From Cyclobacteriaceae bacterium (lineage in GTDB: Bacteria > Bacteroidota > Bacteroidia > Cytophagales > Cyclobacteriaceae), in contig JAOUKJ010000275.1 in assembly GCA_029882675.1 (NCBI GenBank), positions 1-5,920 on the forward strand: 5,920 nucleotides of DNA, read 5' to 3'. A model generated the notes under the pieces. It ran no database searches. It had not been told where the DNA came from and saw nothing but the letters and a program-made list of their open reading frames with translations. A program made the position numbers and the translations under genes. Positions 1-5,487 of this stretch are shown piece after piece. How positions within the stretch are numbered: position 1 is the first letter of the stretch; every line of letters begins with the position of its first letter.

Positions 1-257
1 CCGGTACCCTAACTGAATATTAGAATTCTTCGTAATTTCAACACATTGATCGATTTCAAAAAGTAAATTTGGCGTTCATGTATTTAACCGGACACCACTA
101 ATTTCGAATCACAGATAAGCTGCCACAGGGTACATGTTTTGTTGTGGCTGTGCCATTTTTTGCACATTTATAAATAAATTTGAAAGTCTGGTGAATCCGT
201 TGCCTAAAAAGCCGGTTAATGAAAAATGTTGTTGAATGATGATGAAATCAGAACCAC
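1..257. other. Non-coding region downstream of xseB
   Basis: This AT-rich stretch contains no credible coding region on either strand. All three plus-strand frames hit a stop within the first 23 bases, so at most the tail of an upstream gene could be present, and it cannot be identified. It holds two abutting small inverted repeats (122-166, listed separately) and an isolated TAAATTTG box at 175-182 that has no suitable upstream element or downstream gene. It is best read as the 3' end of the moaA-xseA-xseB transcript plus intergenic DNA. Confidence 0.6.
122..166 (-). terminator. Two abutting hairpins, possible 3' end of the xseB transcript
   Basis: GCCACA at 122-127 pairs with TGTGGC at 143-148 across a 15-nt loop. 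TGTGC at 149-153 pairs with GCACA at 162-166 across an 8-nt loop. The two stems directly abut and lie about 90 to 135 nt beyond the xseB stop. Neither is followed by a clear U-tract in the minus direction, so a classical intrinsic terminator is not demonstrated. The assignment rests on position and on the paired arms only, and the stems are short enough to occur by chance. Confidence 0.25.
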
Positions 258-440
258 TCACCCCTCCAGGGCTCCTTCAATATCTGCATTGATACCCCTG
301 AGTTTGTCCTGGCAATTTTTCAGAAGTATAGCGGCCTGCTTTACCATGTCTGCTATTTGATCCACGGCGGTTTCGCCGCTTTCCAGCCGGGAAACGATGT
401 CCTCAATTTCATTGATGCATTCATCATAACTTTTTTCCAT
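258..440 (-). CDS. xseB: Exodeoxyribonuclease VII small subunit
   Basis: XseB is the small subunit of exonuclease VII, a cytoplasmic single-strand-specific DNase that uses several small subunits per catalytic XseA. The 60-residue protein matches the family in size and pattern. It opens with a Tyr-Asp-Glu-Cys segment, followed by an amphipathic helix with IEDIVSRLESGE (residues 13-24) and a second helix ending near Gln-Asp-Lys-Leu (54-57 region, approximate), giving the usual helical hairpin. The ATG at 440 is chosen because the family normally begins only a few residues before the conserved Tyr-Glu/Asp-Glu segment. A TTG at 473 would add 11 atypical residues (71 aa in all). With the ATG, the gene overlaps the end of xseA by 17 nt, which suggests translational coupling. 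No Shine-Dalgarno sequence precedes either start. The family call is confident; the start is less so. Confidence 0.93.
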   Translation of the reverse strand: MEKSYDECINEIEDIVSRLESGETAVDQIADMVKQAAILLKNCQDKLRGINADIEGALEG

Positions 441-1704
441 TGCGGTAGGTTTTAGATTGGTCTGTGGTTTCAATTTTACTGGTGATTACCCCCTGACTGA
501 GGTAAGTAGTTATCTGATCGCCGGCTTTTAACTGACGTGCGTTCAGCAGCGGCTTGTTGTCAAAGGCCGTAAGGGAATAACCTCTTTTTAATATTTTTTC
601 CGGATCATTTTGTTCGATGCGCTTTTCAAGAATGATCAGGTTATTATGCGCTTTTTCTGTGGCCTTTTGTGCGGCAAAAGACAGCTGTTGTTTAAGTTTA
701 TCAGTGTGGTGCAGGGCCCGGTCTGTTACTGAACGGGCCAGGTGACTGAGCTTTGCCGCCTTGTTGCTGAGCCTTTGTTCTTGCAACTGTGTGATGTTTT
801 GTATCATTCGCCTGATATTGTCCATTGCATTTACCAGCCTTTGCTCATAACTGAGCAGGCAGGAGATGAGAAATTCTGCAACGGCTGTCGGCGTTTTTAA
901 AGATTTAAAAGCAACCATATCGGTGACCGTTTCATCGCGTTCATGGCCAATGCCGGCGAGTACCGGAAGGGGGCAGCAGGCCACTACCCGGGTCAACTCC
1001 CGGGAGTCAAAACAGTCCAGGTCGAGTTGTGACCCTCCACCACGGATGATGACAACGACGTCATACCGGTCTTTTTCTTCTTCAATCTGCGAGAGCGCTT
1101 TTGTAATGGAGGTAATGGCTCCGTCTCCCTGCAGCAAAGCTTTAAAAAGGGTGATATTGAAGTGGTATTGGTAGGCATTGTTATCTAGCTGGTGGCAAAA
1201 GTCTTCATAACCCGCGGCAGTAGGTGAGCTGATGACAGCAAGGCGAAAGGGTACGGAAGCCATGACAAGTTGCTTGTTAAGATCCATTAATCCCTCACTG
1301 ACCAGCATATTGATTGTTTCCTGTCTTTTGACAGCCCGTTCGCCCAGGGTAAATGAGGGATCGATCGAGATGATGTTGAGGCTCAGGCCATATACTTCAT
1401 GAAAATTGACCCGTATTCTACTCAGGATTTTAATGCCTTGCCTTAAGCGTTCGCCGGTAGCCTCTTCAAACCACCTGGAGATGGTCGTGTAGTTGTTGGC
1501 CCAGATGGTGGCACGGGCCTGGGCCAGTATTTTTTCATTGGACTTCTCTACCAGGCTGATGTAGCAATGCCCCCGTTGGTTGACTTTGAGCTCGCCGATT
1601 TCGGCCACCACCCAATAGTCCGGATCCATATAGGTTTCCAGGGTATCACGGATAATCCTGTTGAAGTCAAGTAGGGTGTATTGTGGCTGGTAGTTATCGA
1701 TCAT
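424..1704 (-). CDS. xseA: Exodeoxyribonuclease VII large subunit
   Basis: XseA is the catalytic subunit of exonuclease VII, which degrades single-stranded DNA from either end in mismatch repair and damage processing. The 426-aa length is normal. An N-terminal OB-fold nucleic-acid-binding domain spans about residues 5-115 (VVAEIGELK at 32-40, HCYISL at 46-51). The catalytic domain follows, with LAVISSPTAAGYEDF at 155-169, RGGGS at 221-225, GIGHERDETVTD at 251-262 and TPTAVAE at 271-277. These match the conserved RGGGS, GHE-x-D and TPTxxAE blocks of the family. Residues about 285-365 are a long charged helical region, typical of the XseA coiled coil that binds XseB, and the conserved DPEKILKRGYSLT motif lies at 367-379. 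The gene starts 38 nt after the moaA stop and overlaps xseB, so the three are probably co-transcribed. The ATG at 1704 fits the usual family N-terminus. Confidence 0.97.
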   Translation of the reverse strand: MIDNYQPQYTLLDFNRIIRDTLETYMDPDYWVVAEIGELKVNQRGHCYISLVEKSNEKILAQARATIWANNYTTISRWFEEATGERLRQGIKILSRIRVNFHEVYGLSLNIISIDPSFTLGERAVKRQETINMLVSEGLMDLNKQLVMASVPFRLAVISSPTAAGYEDFCHQLDNNAYQYHFNITLFKALLQGDGAITSITKALSQIEEEKDRYDVVVIIRGGGSQLDLDCFDSRELTRVVACCPLPVLAGIGHERDETVTDMVAFKSLKTPTAVAEFLISCLLSYEQRLVNAMDNIRRMIQNITQLQEQRLSNKAAKLSHLARSVTDRALHHTDKLKQQLSFAAQKATEKAHNNLIILEKRIEQNDPEKILKRGYSLTAFDNKPLLNARQLKAGDQITTYLSQGVITSKIETTDQSKTYRNGKKL

Positions 1705-1742
1705 TGCCTGAAATTGATGATTGTTTACACGGAGCGATGCCC

Positions 1743-2735
1743 TTAACCCCCAATGGTAGACATAGACTCTGAAATGCTTTCCTCCCGTGCATCTTCGGCT
1801 TCAAAACCGTCTTTGTATTTATTACTGATCATATTTACCAGCGTATCAGTGAGTTTTTCATCGGTCATGCCCTGGCGCATAAGCGCTTTAATACTGAATT
1901 TGCCATGATCGTACAGGCAGGTTTTAAATTCTCCCTGGGCCGTAATGCGGATACGGTTGCATCCCCCACAAAAAGTGCGTGACCATGCGGGTATAACGCC
2001 CACAGTGCCCTGATGGCCTTCGATGCGGTAGTTCATGGAAGTTGAATCGGAGGTATCGTCCAGGCGGTGGAGGGTGTATGCTGAACTGATCTCTTTTAAA
2101 ATTTCACTGTAGCTCCATTTCAATTTCTCATTCCTGCTTCCGGAACCATTGAAGGGCATTTCTTCAATAAACCGCATACTCACGGGCATGTCACGGGTGA
2201 GTCCGGTCAGGTCGTTGATTTCCCCTTCATTGACGCCCTCCATCACCACTGCGTTTATTTTTACGTTAAAATCTTCCTCCACCAAACGGTGGAGGGTGTT
2301 CCATACTTTGTTAAATTCATCACGTCTTGTGATCTTTTTAAAGACATCGGGCCGGAGTGTGTCCATACTCAGGTTGATGTTTGTAATGCCCAGTCTTTTC
2401 AGGTCGTCAATATAACGGGCCGTAAGCAGGCCATTGGTGGTAATGGATATTTTGTCCAGGCCGTCAATGCTGCTTAATCGGGAGAGAAAGGCAATGAAAT
2501 CCCTTCGGATAAATGGTTCACCACCGGTAAGGCGCAATTTATTTACACCCAGATTGGCAAGTAACCTCACCAGGCGTTCCATTTCTTCATAGCTCAGCAG
2601 CTCATCTTTTTTTACAAACTGAATCCCTTCTTCAGGCATGCAATAAAAACAACGCAGATTACATCGGTCTATGACCGCCAGCCTGAGGTAAGTGATCTCC
2701 CGGCCAAACTTGTCCGTTATCTTTTTCTTCTTCAT
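1743..2735 (-). CDS. moaA: GTP 3',8-cyclase MoaA (radical SAM, molybdenum cofactor synthesis)
   Basis: MoaA is a cytoplasmic radical-SAM enzyme that converts GTP to (8S)-3',8-cyclo-7,8-dihydroguanosine 5'-triphosphate, the MoaC substrate, in the first step of molybdenum cofactor synthesis. Numbering from the GTG at 2744, the N-terminal 4Fe-4S/SAM cluster cysteines are C28, C32 and C35 in DRCNLRCFYC. The SAM-binding GGEP is at 74-77. The second, GTP-binding cluster is supplied by C259, C262 and C276 (C-x2-C-x13-C). The protein ends in Ile-Gly-Gly, the conserved C-terminal tail that reaches into the active site. The ATG at 2735 (330 aa) is preferred because the family begins shortly before the DKFGR segment; the GTG at 2744 would add three residues. 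Neither start has a visible Shine-Dalgarno sequence. The gene leads an apparent moaA-xseA-xseB transcript and diverges from moaD. All key residues are present. Confidence 0.97.
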   Translation of the reverse strand: MKKKKITDKFGREITYLRLAVIDRCNLRCFYCMPEEGIQFVKKDELLSYEEMERLVRLLANLGVNKLRLTGGEPFIRRDFIAFLSRLSSIDGLDKISITTNGLLTARYIDDLKRLGITNINLSMDTLRPDVFKKITRRDEFNKVWNTLHRLVEEDFNVKINAVVMEGVNEGEINDLTGLTRDMPVSMRFIEEMPFNGSGSRNEKLKWSYSEILKEISSAYTLHRLDDTSDSTSMNYRIEGHQGTVGVIPAWSRTFCGGCNRIRITAQGEFKTCLYDHGKFSIKALMRQGMTDEKLTDTLVNMISNKYKDGFEAEDAREESISESMSTIGG

Positions 2736-2898
2736 TGGAGGCACGAAGATACTAACAAATTGGCTATCGCCTGTTCCTTATGTCAGGTTTTAGCTCATTT
2801 CTGTTTATAAATTTCGAATTTTATCAGCTTAGGTGATGGAAAAAGGTGCTGAGGCTCTAAATTTGTGAGACGATATTGGGACAAATTAATATTGAGGT
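2736..2898. promoter_or_regulatory. Divergent moaA/moaD intergenic promoter region
   Basis: This spacer lies between the start codons of the divergent moaA and moaD and must carry promoters for both unless transcription reads in from outside. The plus-strand -7-like box at 2858-2865 is listed separately. A second near match, TAAATTTC, is at 2808-2815. On the minus strand I found only a weak candidate close to moaA (TATCTTCG, one mismatch to TAnnTTTG) with no TTTG at the right distance. No obvious operator palindrome or known molybdate-responsive site is visible. Confidence 0.5.
2858..2865 (+). promoter_or_regulatory. Bacteroidota-type -7 promoter box for moaD
   Basis: TAAATTTG matches the Bacteroidota -7 consensus TAnnTTTG exactly. 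It lies 33 nt before the moaD ATG, which would put transcription start near 2872 and leave a leader of roughly 27 nt. There is no TTTG 17 to 20 nt upstream, where the -33 element should be, so only half of the promoter signature is present and the box could be a chance match in AT-rich DNA. Confidence 0.35.
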
Positions 2899-3159
2899 AT
2901 GAAGACAAATAAAATGATGAAGGTGAAGGTTTTGTTGTTTGGTATAGCACGTGATATTGCAGGGGGAGCACAACAAGATGTTGAACTGGATACAGGAGCC
3001 AATGTCGATGCGCTGAAGAAAAAATTAACCGGTATGTTTCCACGCTTTAATGACCTTAAATCATTAATGATTGCCGTGAATAATGAGTATGCTCATGGGA
3101 GTACGGTTTTAAGTGAAAGCGATGAGGTGGCTATTATTCCTCCGGTGAGTGGCGGATGA
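2899..3159 (+). CDS. moaD: Molybdopterin synthase sulfur carrier subunit MoaD
   Basis: MoaD is the small, ubiquitin-fold subunit of molybdopterin synthase. MoeB adenylylates its C-terminal glycine, which is then converted to a thiocarboxylate and donates sulfur to cyclic pyranopterin monophosphate within the MoaD-MoaE complex. The 86-residue product has the family's opening strand VKVLLFGIARDIAG (about residues 9-22), a helix with VDALKKKL (31-38 region, approximate), AVNNEY near the middle, and the diagnostic end VAIIPPVSGG with the terminal Gly-Gly. The ATG at 2899 has GAGG only one base upstream, too close to act as a normal ribosome site. Methionines at 2914 and 2917 would give the more usual family N-terminus and are real alternatives. 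It precedes moaE on the same strand but is separated by 300 nt, so the two may not be tightly coupled. Confidence 0.93.
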   Translation: MKTNKMMKVKVLLFGIARDIAGGAQQDVELDTGANVDALKKKLTGMFPRFNDLKSLMIAVNNEYAHGSTVLSESDEVAIIPPVSGG

Positions 3160-3167
3160 TTTTATAA

Positions 3168-3205
3168 AGTAGTAAGTACTGCCGTAGTCACGGGAGTAGT
3201 AAGTA
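3168..3205 (+). repeat. Direct repeat AGTAGTAAGTA, two copies
   Basis: The 11-mer AGTAGTAAGTA occurs exactly at 3168-3178 and again at 3195-3205, with starts 27 nt apart just after the moaD stop. The first copy runs on into AGTACT and the second into GTAGTACC. The sequence itself is a degenerate AGTA tandem motif, which suggests slippage or a short intergenic repeat family. No function can be assigned. Confidence 0.6.
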
Positions 3206-3239
3206 GTACCTAAAATACGCTTGCGGATTTTAGGTATTA
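3204..3239 (+). terminator. Strong hairpin after moaD, possible terminator
   Basis: Bases 3207-3216 (TACCTAAAAT) are perfectly complementary to 3227-3236 (ATTTTAGGTA). The stem extends outward to 3204/3239 with one G-U pair, for 13 pairs. Inside the loop, CGC at 3218-3220 can also pair with GCG at 3223-3225. It lies 45 nt after the moaD stop. The 3' side is followed by TAAAGAAAA rather than a U-tract, so intrinsic termination in the plus direction is doubtful. It may instead be an RNA-stabilising hairpin or a palindromic repeat. Confidence 0.45.
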
Positions 3240-3257
3240 AAGAAAATGATACTTTAT

Positions 3258-3270
3258 CGCCCAGGGGGCG
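3258..3270. repeat. GC-rich hairpin CGCCC-AGG-GGGCG
   Basis: CGCCC at 3258-3262 pairs with GGGCG at 3266-3270 around a 3-nt loop. It stands out as a GC island in otherwise AT-rich spacer. A run of eight T residues starts at 3291, 20 nt later, which is too far for a standard intrinsic terminator. Confidence 0.4.
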
Positions 3271-3295
3271 GGAAAATATCTTAAAACATATTTTT

Positions 3296-3325
3296 TTTGT
3301 GCACTTGAATAAGTGAGTATTCTTT
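3296..3325 (+). promoter_or_regulatory. Weak candidate promoter for moaE
   Basis: TTTG at 3296-3299 could be a Bacteroidota -33 element. After an 18-nt spacer, TATTCTTT at 3318-3325 resembles the -7 element TAnnTTTG with two mismatches. Transcription would start near 3332 and leave a leader of roughly 125 nt before moaE. The correct spacing is the main support; the -7 match is poor. Confidence 0.22.
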
Positions 3326-3376
3326 AGATTAAAGACAGCGTATTCGGTTATATTTATAACATTATTAAATGCCTGG

Positions 3377-3394
3377 AAAGCCGCCTGCGGATTT
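3377..3394. repeat. Small palindrome resembling the core of the 3204-3239 hairpin
   Basis: AAA-g-CCGC-ct-GCGG-a-TTT forms a stem with a two-base tip and one purine-purine mismatch. The core of the upstream hairpin (3212-3231) has the same design: an A/T outer arm, a purine mismatch, a CGC/GCG inner stem and a two-base tip. Both share the exact 9-mer TGCGGATTT (3222-3230 and 3386-3394). They may be two diverged copies of one intergenic palindromic repeat. Confidence 0.4.
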
Positions 3395-3459
3395 AAAATA
3401 GTATGACTTTAGGAAACTGATCACTGTTAACTGCGTTAAACCCATACACCCCATAAACC

Positions 3460-3870
3460 ATGATAGAAATAAGAGAAACTCCATTAGATGTAGCCGAAGT
3501 TACACAAGCCGTAACCACTCCAACAGCCGGAGGTATAGATGTCTTTGTGGGTACAGTGCGCAACGAGACTAGGGGCAAGAAGGTGGTAAGGCTCGAATTT
3601 GAAGCTTACGAGAAGATGGCCCTGTCTGAAATGGAGAAAATACTGATCAGGGCCCGTGAAAAGTGGCCCATTGAAAAATGTGCAATTGTACATCGGGTAG
3701 GTACATTACTCCCTCCCGACATTGCCGTAGTGATTGCGGTGTCAACACCTCACCGAGTAGCTTCTTTTGAGGCCTGTAGGTTTATTATTGATACACTTAA
3801 GGAAACGGTACCCATCTGGAAAAAGGAGATCTTTGAAGATGGGGCTGAATGGGTTTCGGCACATCCCTGA
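3460..3870 (+). CDS. moaE: Molybdopterin synthase catalytic subunit MoaE
   Basis: MoaE is the large subunit of molybdopterin synthase and transfers two sulfurs from thiocarboxylated MoaD onto cyclic pyranopterin monophosphate to make molybdopterin. The 136-aa protein covers the family from end to end: GGIDVFVGTVRNETRGK at 24-40, LEFEAYEKMA at 45-54, AIVHRVG at 75-81, AVSTPHR at 93-99, FEACR at 103-107 and LKETVPIWKKE at 113-123. H98-R99 and lysines K114 and K121 match the conserved active-site residues known in E. coli MoaE. The ATG at 3460 follows an A/C-rich leader with no Shine-Dalgarno sequence, and the family normally starts close to this point. It lies 300 nt after moaD on the same strand. 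A long imperfect inverted repeat follows the stop codon. Confidence 0.97.
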   Translation: MIEIRETPLDVAEVTQAVTTPTAGGIDVFVGTVRNETRGKKVVRLEFEAYEKMALSEMEKILIRAREKWPIEKCAIVHRVGTLLPPDIAVVIAVSTPHRVASFEACRFIIDTLKETVPIWKKEIFEDGAEWVSAHP

Positions 3871-3887
3871 TAACAAATTCAGAATTG

Positions 3888-3948
3888 AGGTGTTTTACTT
3901 AATACCAGCGAAAGACTTACATATGCAAGCTTAACAGGTAAAACCCCT
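3888..3948. repeat. Long imperfect inverted repeat after moaE
   Basis: Bases 3888-3900 (AGGTGTTTTACTT) pair with 3936-3948 (AGGTAAAACCCCT) over 13 positions, with one mismatch and one G-U pair, across a 35-nt loop. It starts 17 nt after the moaE stop and 84 nt before the next gene. No U-tract follows directly, so it is not a textbook terminator. It could be a transcript-end stem, a protein-binding inverted repeat, or the ends of a small decayed element. Confidence 0.45.
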
Positions 3949-4031
3949 AATATTGTTAGTGTTATTGCGTATTTTTAATAAAAATAATTTCTTTCATCTA
4001 TGGAATTGAGATAAAAGGTTCTGCGCTTTAA

Positions 4032-5390
4032 ATGGAAAACACAAAATATAATGTCCTGTATGTTGATGATGAACAAGATAATCTGGAAGTTTTTGAAGTG
4101 AATTTCTGGAAAGACTACAACCTGTTCCTGGCCCTTTCTGCCATTGAAGGGTTGAAGATCCTTGAAAACACCCCGATTGACCTCATTATTACAGACCAAA
4201 AAATGCCTGAAATGACAGGTATAGAGTTTCTGGAGGAAATTGTTGATAAATATCCGGATGCGGGAAGAATAGTGCTAACAGGCCAGATGGATGCACAGAC
4301 CGTGCTGGATGCGGTAAATAAAGGAAATGTTTATCAATACATTATAAAACCGTGGAATAAGAAAGGCCTGAAAAAGGTCATGGATAATGCGCTGCAAATA
4401 TTTCAGTTAAAGAAAGAAAATAAAAATTTACTACTTCAGGTTCAATTAGCCAATAAACAGCTCGAAGAGGCCAATTCCAGCCTGGCGGTAAAGGTAAATG
4501 AAAGGACAGCGGAATTGAATGAAAAAAACCGCGAACTAAAGCAAACATTAAAAAAGCTCCGAAGTACACAGGCCCAATTGGTTCATTCCGAAAGGTTGGC
4601 CTCCTTGGGGATGTTGTCTGCTGCCATAGGGCATGAAATTAATAATCCACTCAACTATATTAAAGGAGCTGTTGAAATACTGGGGATTCATATCAAAAAT
4701 ATCATGCCAGCTTTTGAAAAACTGGAAGCATTGGATGAGCAAAAAGCCGATGTAGCGGAAATTAAAGAAATGATCCGGGAGGTTAGATCGATGAATTTAT
4801 CGAAAATAAGGCAAGACATGAACAGGATGTTGGATGATATGAAAAAGGGCACCGCGATGACCACCAACATTATTAATAGTCTGAGGGCTTTTTCAAGGGC
4901 AGATAGTGATAAAATGGAAATGACTGATATCCACAAGGGAATTGATTCCACCCTTATGTTGTTGAAGCCAAAGTTTAAGTATCAGTTAATTGAAATTGAA
5001 AAGTTTTACGGGGCATCTCCTGCGGTGATAAAATGTTTTCCGGGGCAACTGAATCAGGTTTTTATGAACATTTTATCGAATGCAGTGGATGCTATCACAG
5101 ATAAAAGAAACCGGCAGGAGCAGAAGGAGTTTGTGGGAAAGATTACCATTACCACTGAATTGGCGATTAATAGTATAATCATAACCATAGCAGACAATGG
5201 AGTGGGGATGACCGGTACTGTGCGAAAAAAAATCTTTGAACCCTTTTTTACGACCAAGGAAGAAGAAAAAGGAAATGGCCTGGGGATGCATATTTGCCAG
5301 GAAATCATTGAGCGGCATGAGGGAAGTATTATGGTAGAAAGTACCCCGGAGGAAGGAAGTAAATTTAGTATTATGGTGCCTTTGGGATAG
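4032..5390 (+). CDS. Soluble receiver domain-histidine kinase protein
   Basis: This 452-aa two-component protein has its receiver at the N-terminus and its kinase at the C-terminus. The receiver (about 6-120) has the acidic pair D12-D13, phospho-acceptor D55 in LIITDQKMP, T83, and K106 in IIKPW. Residues about 120-185 are a charged heptad-rich coiled coil. The H box is GHEINNPL with phospho-acceptor H201. LRAFSR lies at 284-289, so the two dimerisation helices are separated by an extended helical segment. The ATPase domain shows the N box (NQVFMNILSNAVDAI, 341-355), DNGVGM (388-393), FEPFFTTK (402-409) and GNGLGM (414-419). All catalytic residues are present. There is no signal peptide, membrane span or DNA-binding output, so it should be a cytoplasmic kinase switched by phosphorylation of its own receiver. 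Its input and output partners are not identifiable. It starts 161 nt after moaE and is probably separate from the moa genes. Confidence 0.95.
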   Translation: MENTKYNVLYVDDEQDNLEVFEVNFWKDYNLFLALSAIEGLKILENTPIDLIITDQKMPEMTGIEFLEEIVDKYPDAGRIVLTGQMDAQTVLDAVNKGNVYQYIIKPWNKKGLKKVMDNALQIFQLKKENKNLLLQVQLANKQLEEANSSLAVKVNERTAELNEKNRELKQTLKKLRSTQAQLVHSERLASLGMLSAAIGHEINNPLNYIKGAVEILGIHIKNIMPAFEKLEALDEQKADVAEIKEMIREVRSMNLSKIRQDMNRMLDDMKKGTAMTTNIINSLRAFSRADSDKMEMTDIHKGIDSTLMLLKPKFKYQLIEIEKFYGASPAVIKCFPGQLNQVFMNILSNAVDAITDKRNRQEQKEFVGKITITTELAINSIIITIADNGVGMTGTVRKKIFEPFFTTKEEEKGNGLGMHICQEIIERHEGSIMVESTPEEGSKFSIMVPLG

Positions 5391-5404
5391 GCGGGCAAGG
5401 TAAT

Positions 5405-5455
5405 TTGGTCTCTAATTAAATTGAGTTGGTCTTGGAACTTATAAATTAACTGGTC
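5405..5455 (+). promoter_or_regulatory. Three TTGGTC-like repeats upstream of the acidic gene
   Basis: TTGGTCT occurs exactly at 5405-5411 and 5426-5432, with starts 21 nt apart (about two helical turns). A third related copy, CTGGTC, is at 5450-5455. They sit in the 97-nt gap between the kinase gene and the following gene. Helically phased direct repeats upstream of a start codon can be binding sites for a transcription factor, but the motif is short and no regulator is indicated. Confidence 0.3.
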
Positions 5456-5487
5456 AATTTTGGGTTTAATAATCAATACGGATTAAA

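Larger units (their letters stand above)
3160..3459. other. 300-nt moaD-moaE spacer rich in inverted repeats
   Basis: No open reading frame longer than about a dozen codons is visible, and no clear remnant of another moa gene. The spacer contains AGTAGTAAGTA at 3168-3178 and 3195-3205, a strong hairpin at 3204-3239, CGCCC/GGGCG at 3258-3270, CACTT/AAGTG at 3302-3315, GTTATA/TATAAC at 3347-3360 and a small palindrome at 3377-3394. A possible promoter is listed at 3296-3325. It could be an RNA leader, a site of repeat insertion, or simply AT-rich spacer with chance palindromes. Confidence 0.6.

Noticed and set aside
175..182. TAAATTTG, an exact -7 consensus match
   Set aside because: There is no TTTG at 17 to 20 nt upstream and no plus-strand gene downstream; it points antisense into xseB.
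84..219. TTAACCGG (84-91) and CCGGTTAA (212-219) inverted repeat
   Set aside because: Only 8 nt, 120 nt apart, with no supporting structure or mobile-element features between the copies; probably chance.
866..1174. 102-codon plus-strand open frame
   Set aside because: It is antisense to the conserved catalytic core of xseA and has low-complexity Ser/Arg-rich content typical of a shadow frame.
2795..3043. 82-codon minus-strand open frame across the start of moaD
   Set aside because: It overlaps moaD in antisense, has no family features, and would occupy the divergent promoter region.
3160..3459. Known molybdenum cofactor riboswitch
   Set aside because: The position near moa genes prompted a check, but the spacer consists of simple separate hairpins and I see none of the complex multi-stem layout of the known Moco RNA. 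A covariance-model search would settle it.
3393..3578. Minus-strand open frame reaching into the moaD-moaE spacer
   Set aside because: About two thirds of it is antisense to moaE, and the translation shows no conserved features.
5054..5476. 140-codon minus-strand open frame
   Set aside because: It lies almost wholly antisense to the ATPase domain of the histidine kinase, whose motifs are all intact. The translation has no recognisable domain.
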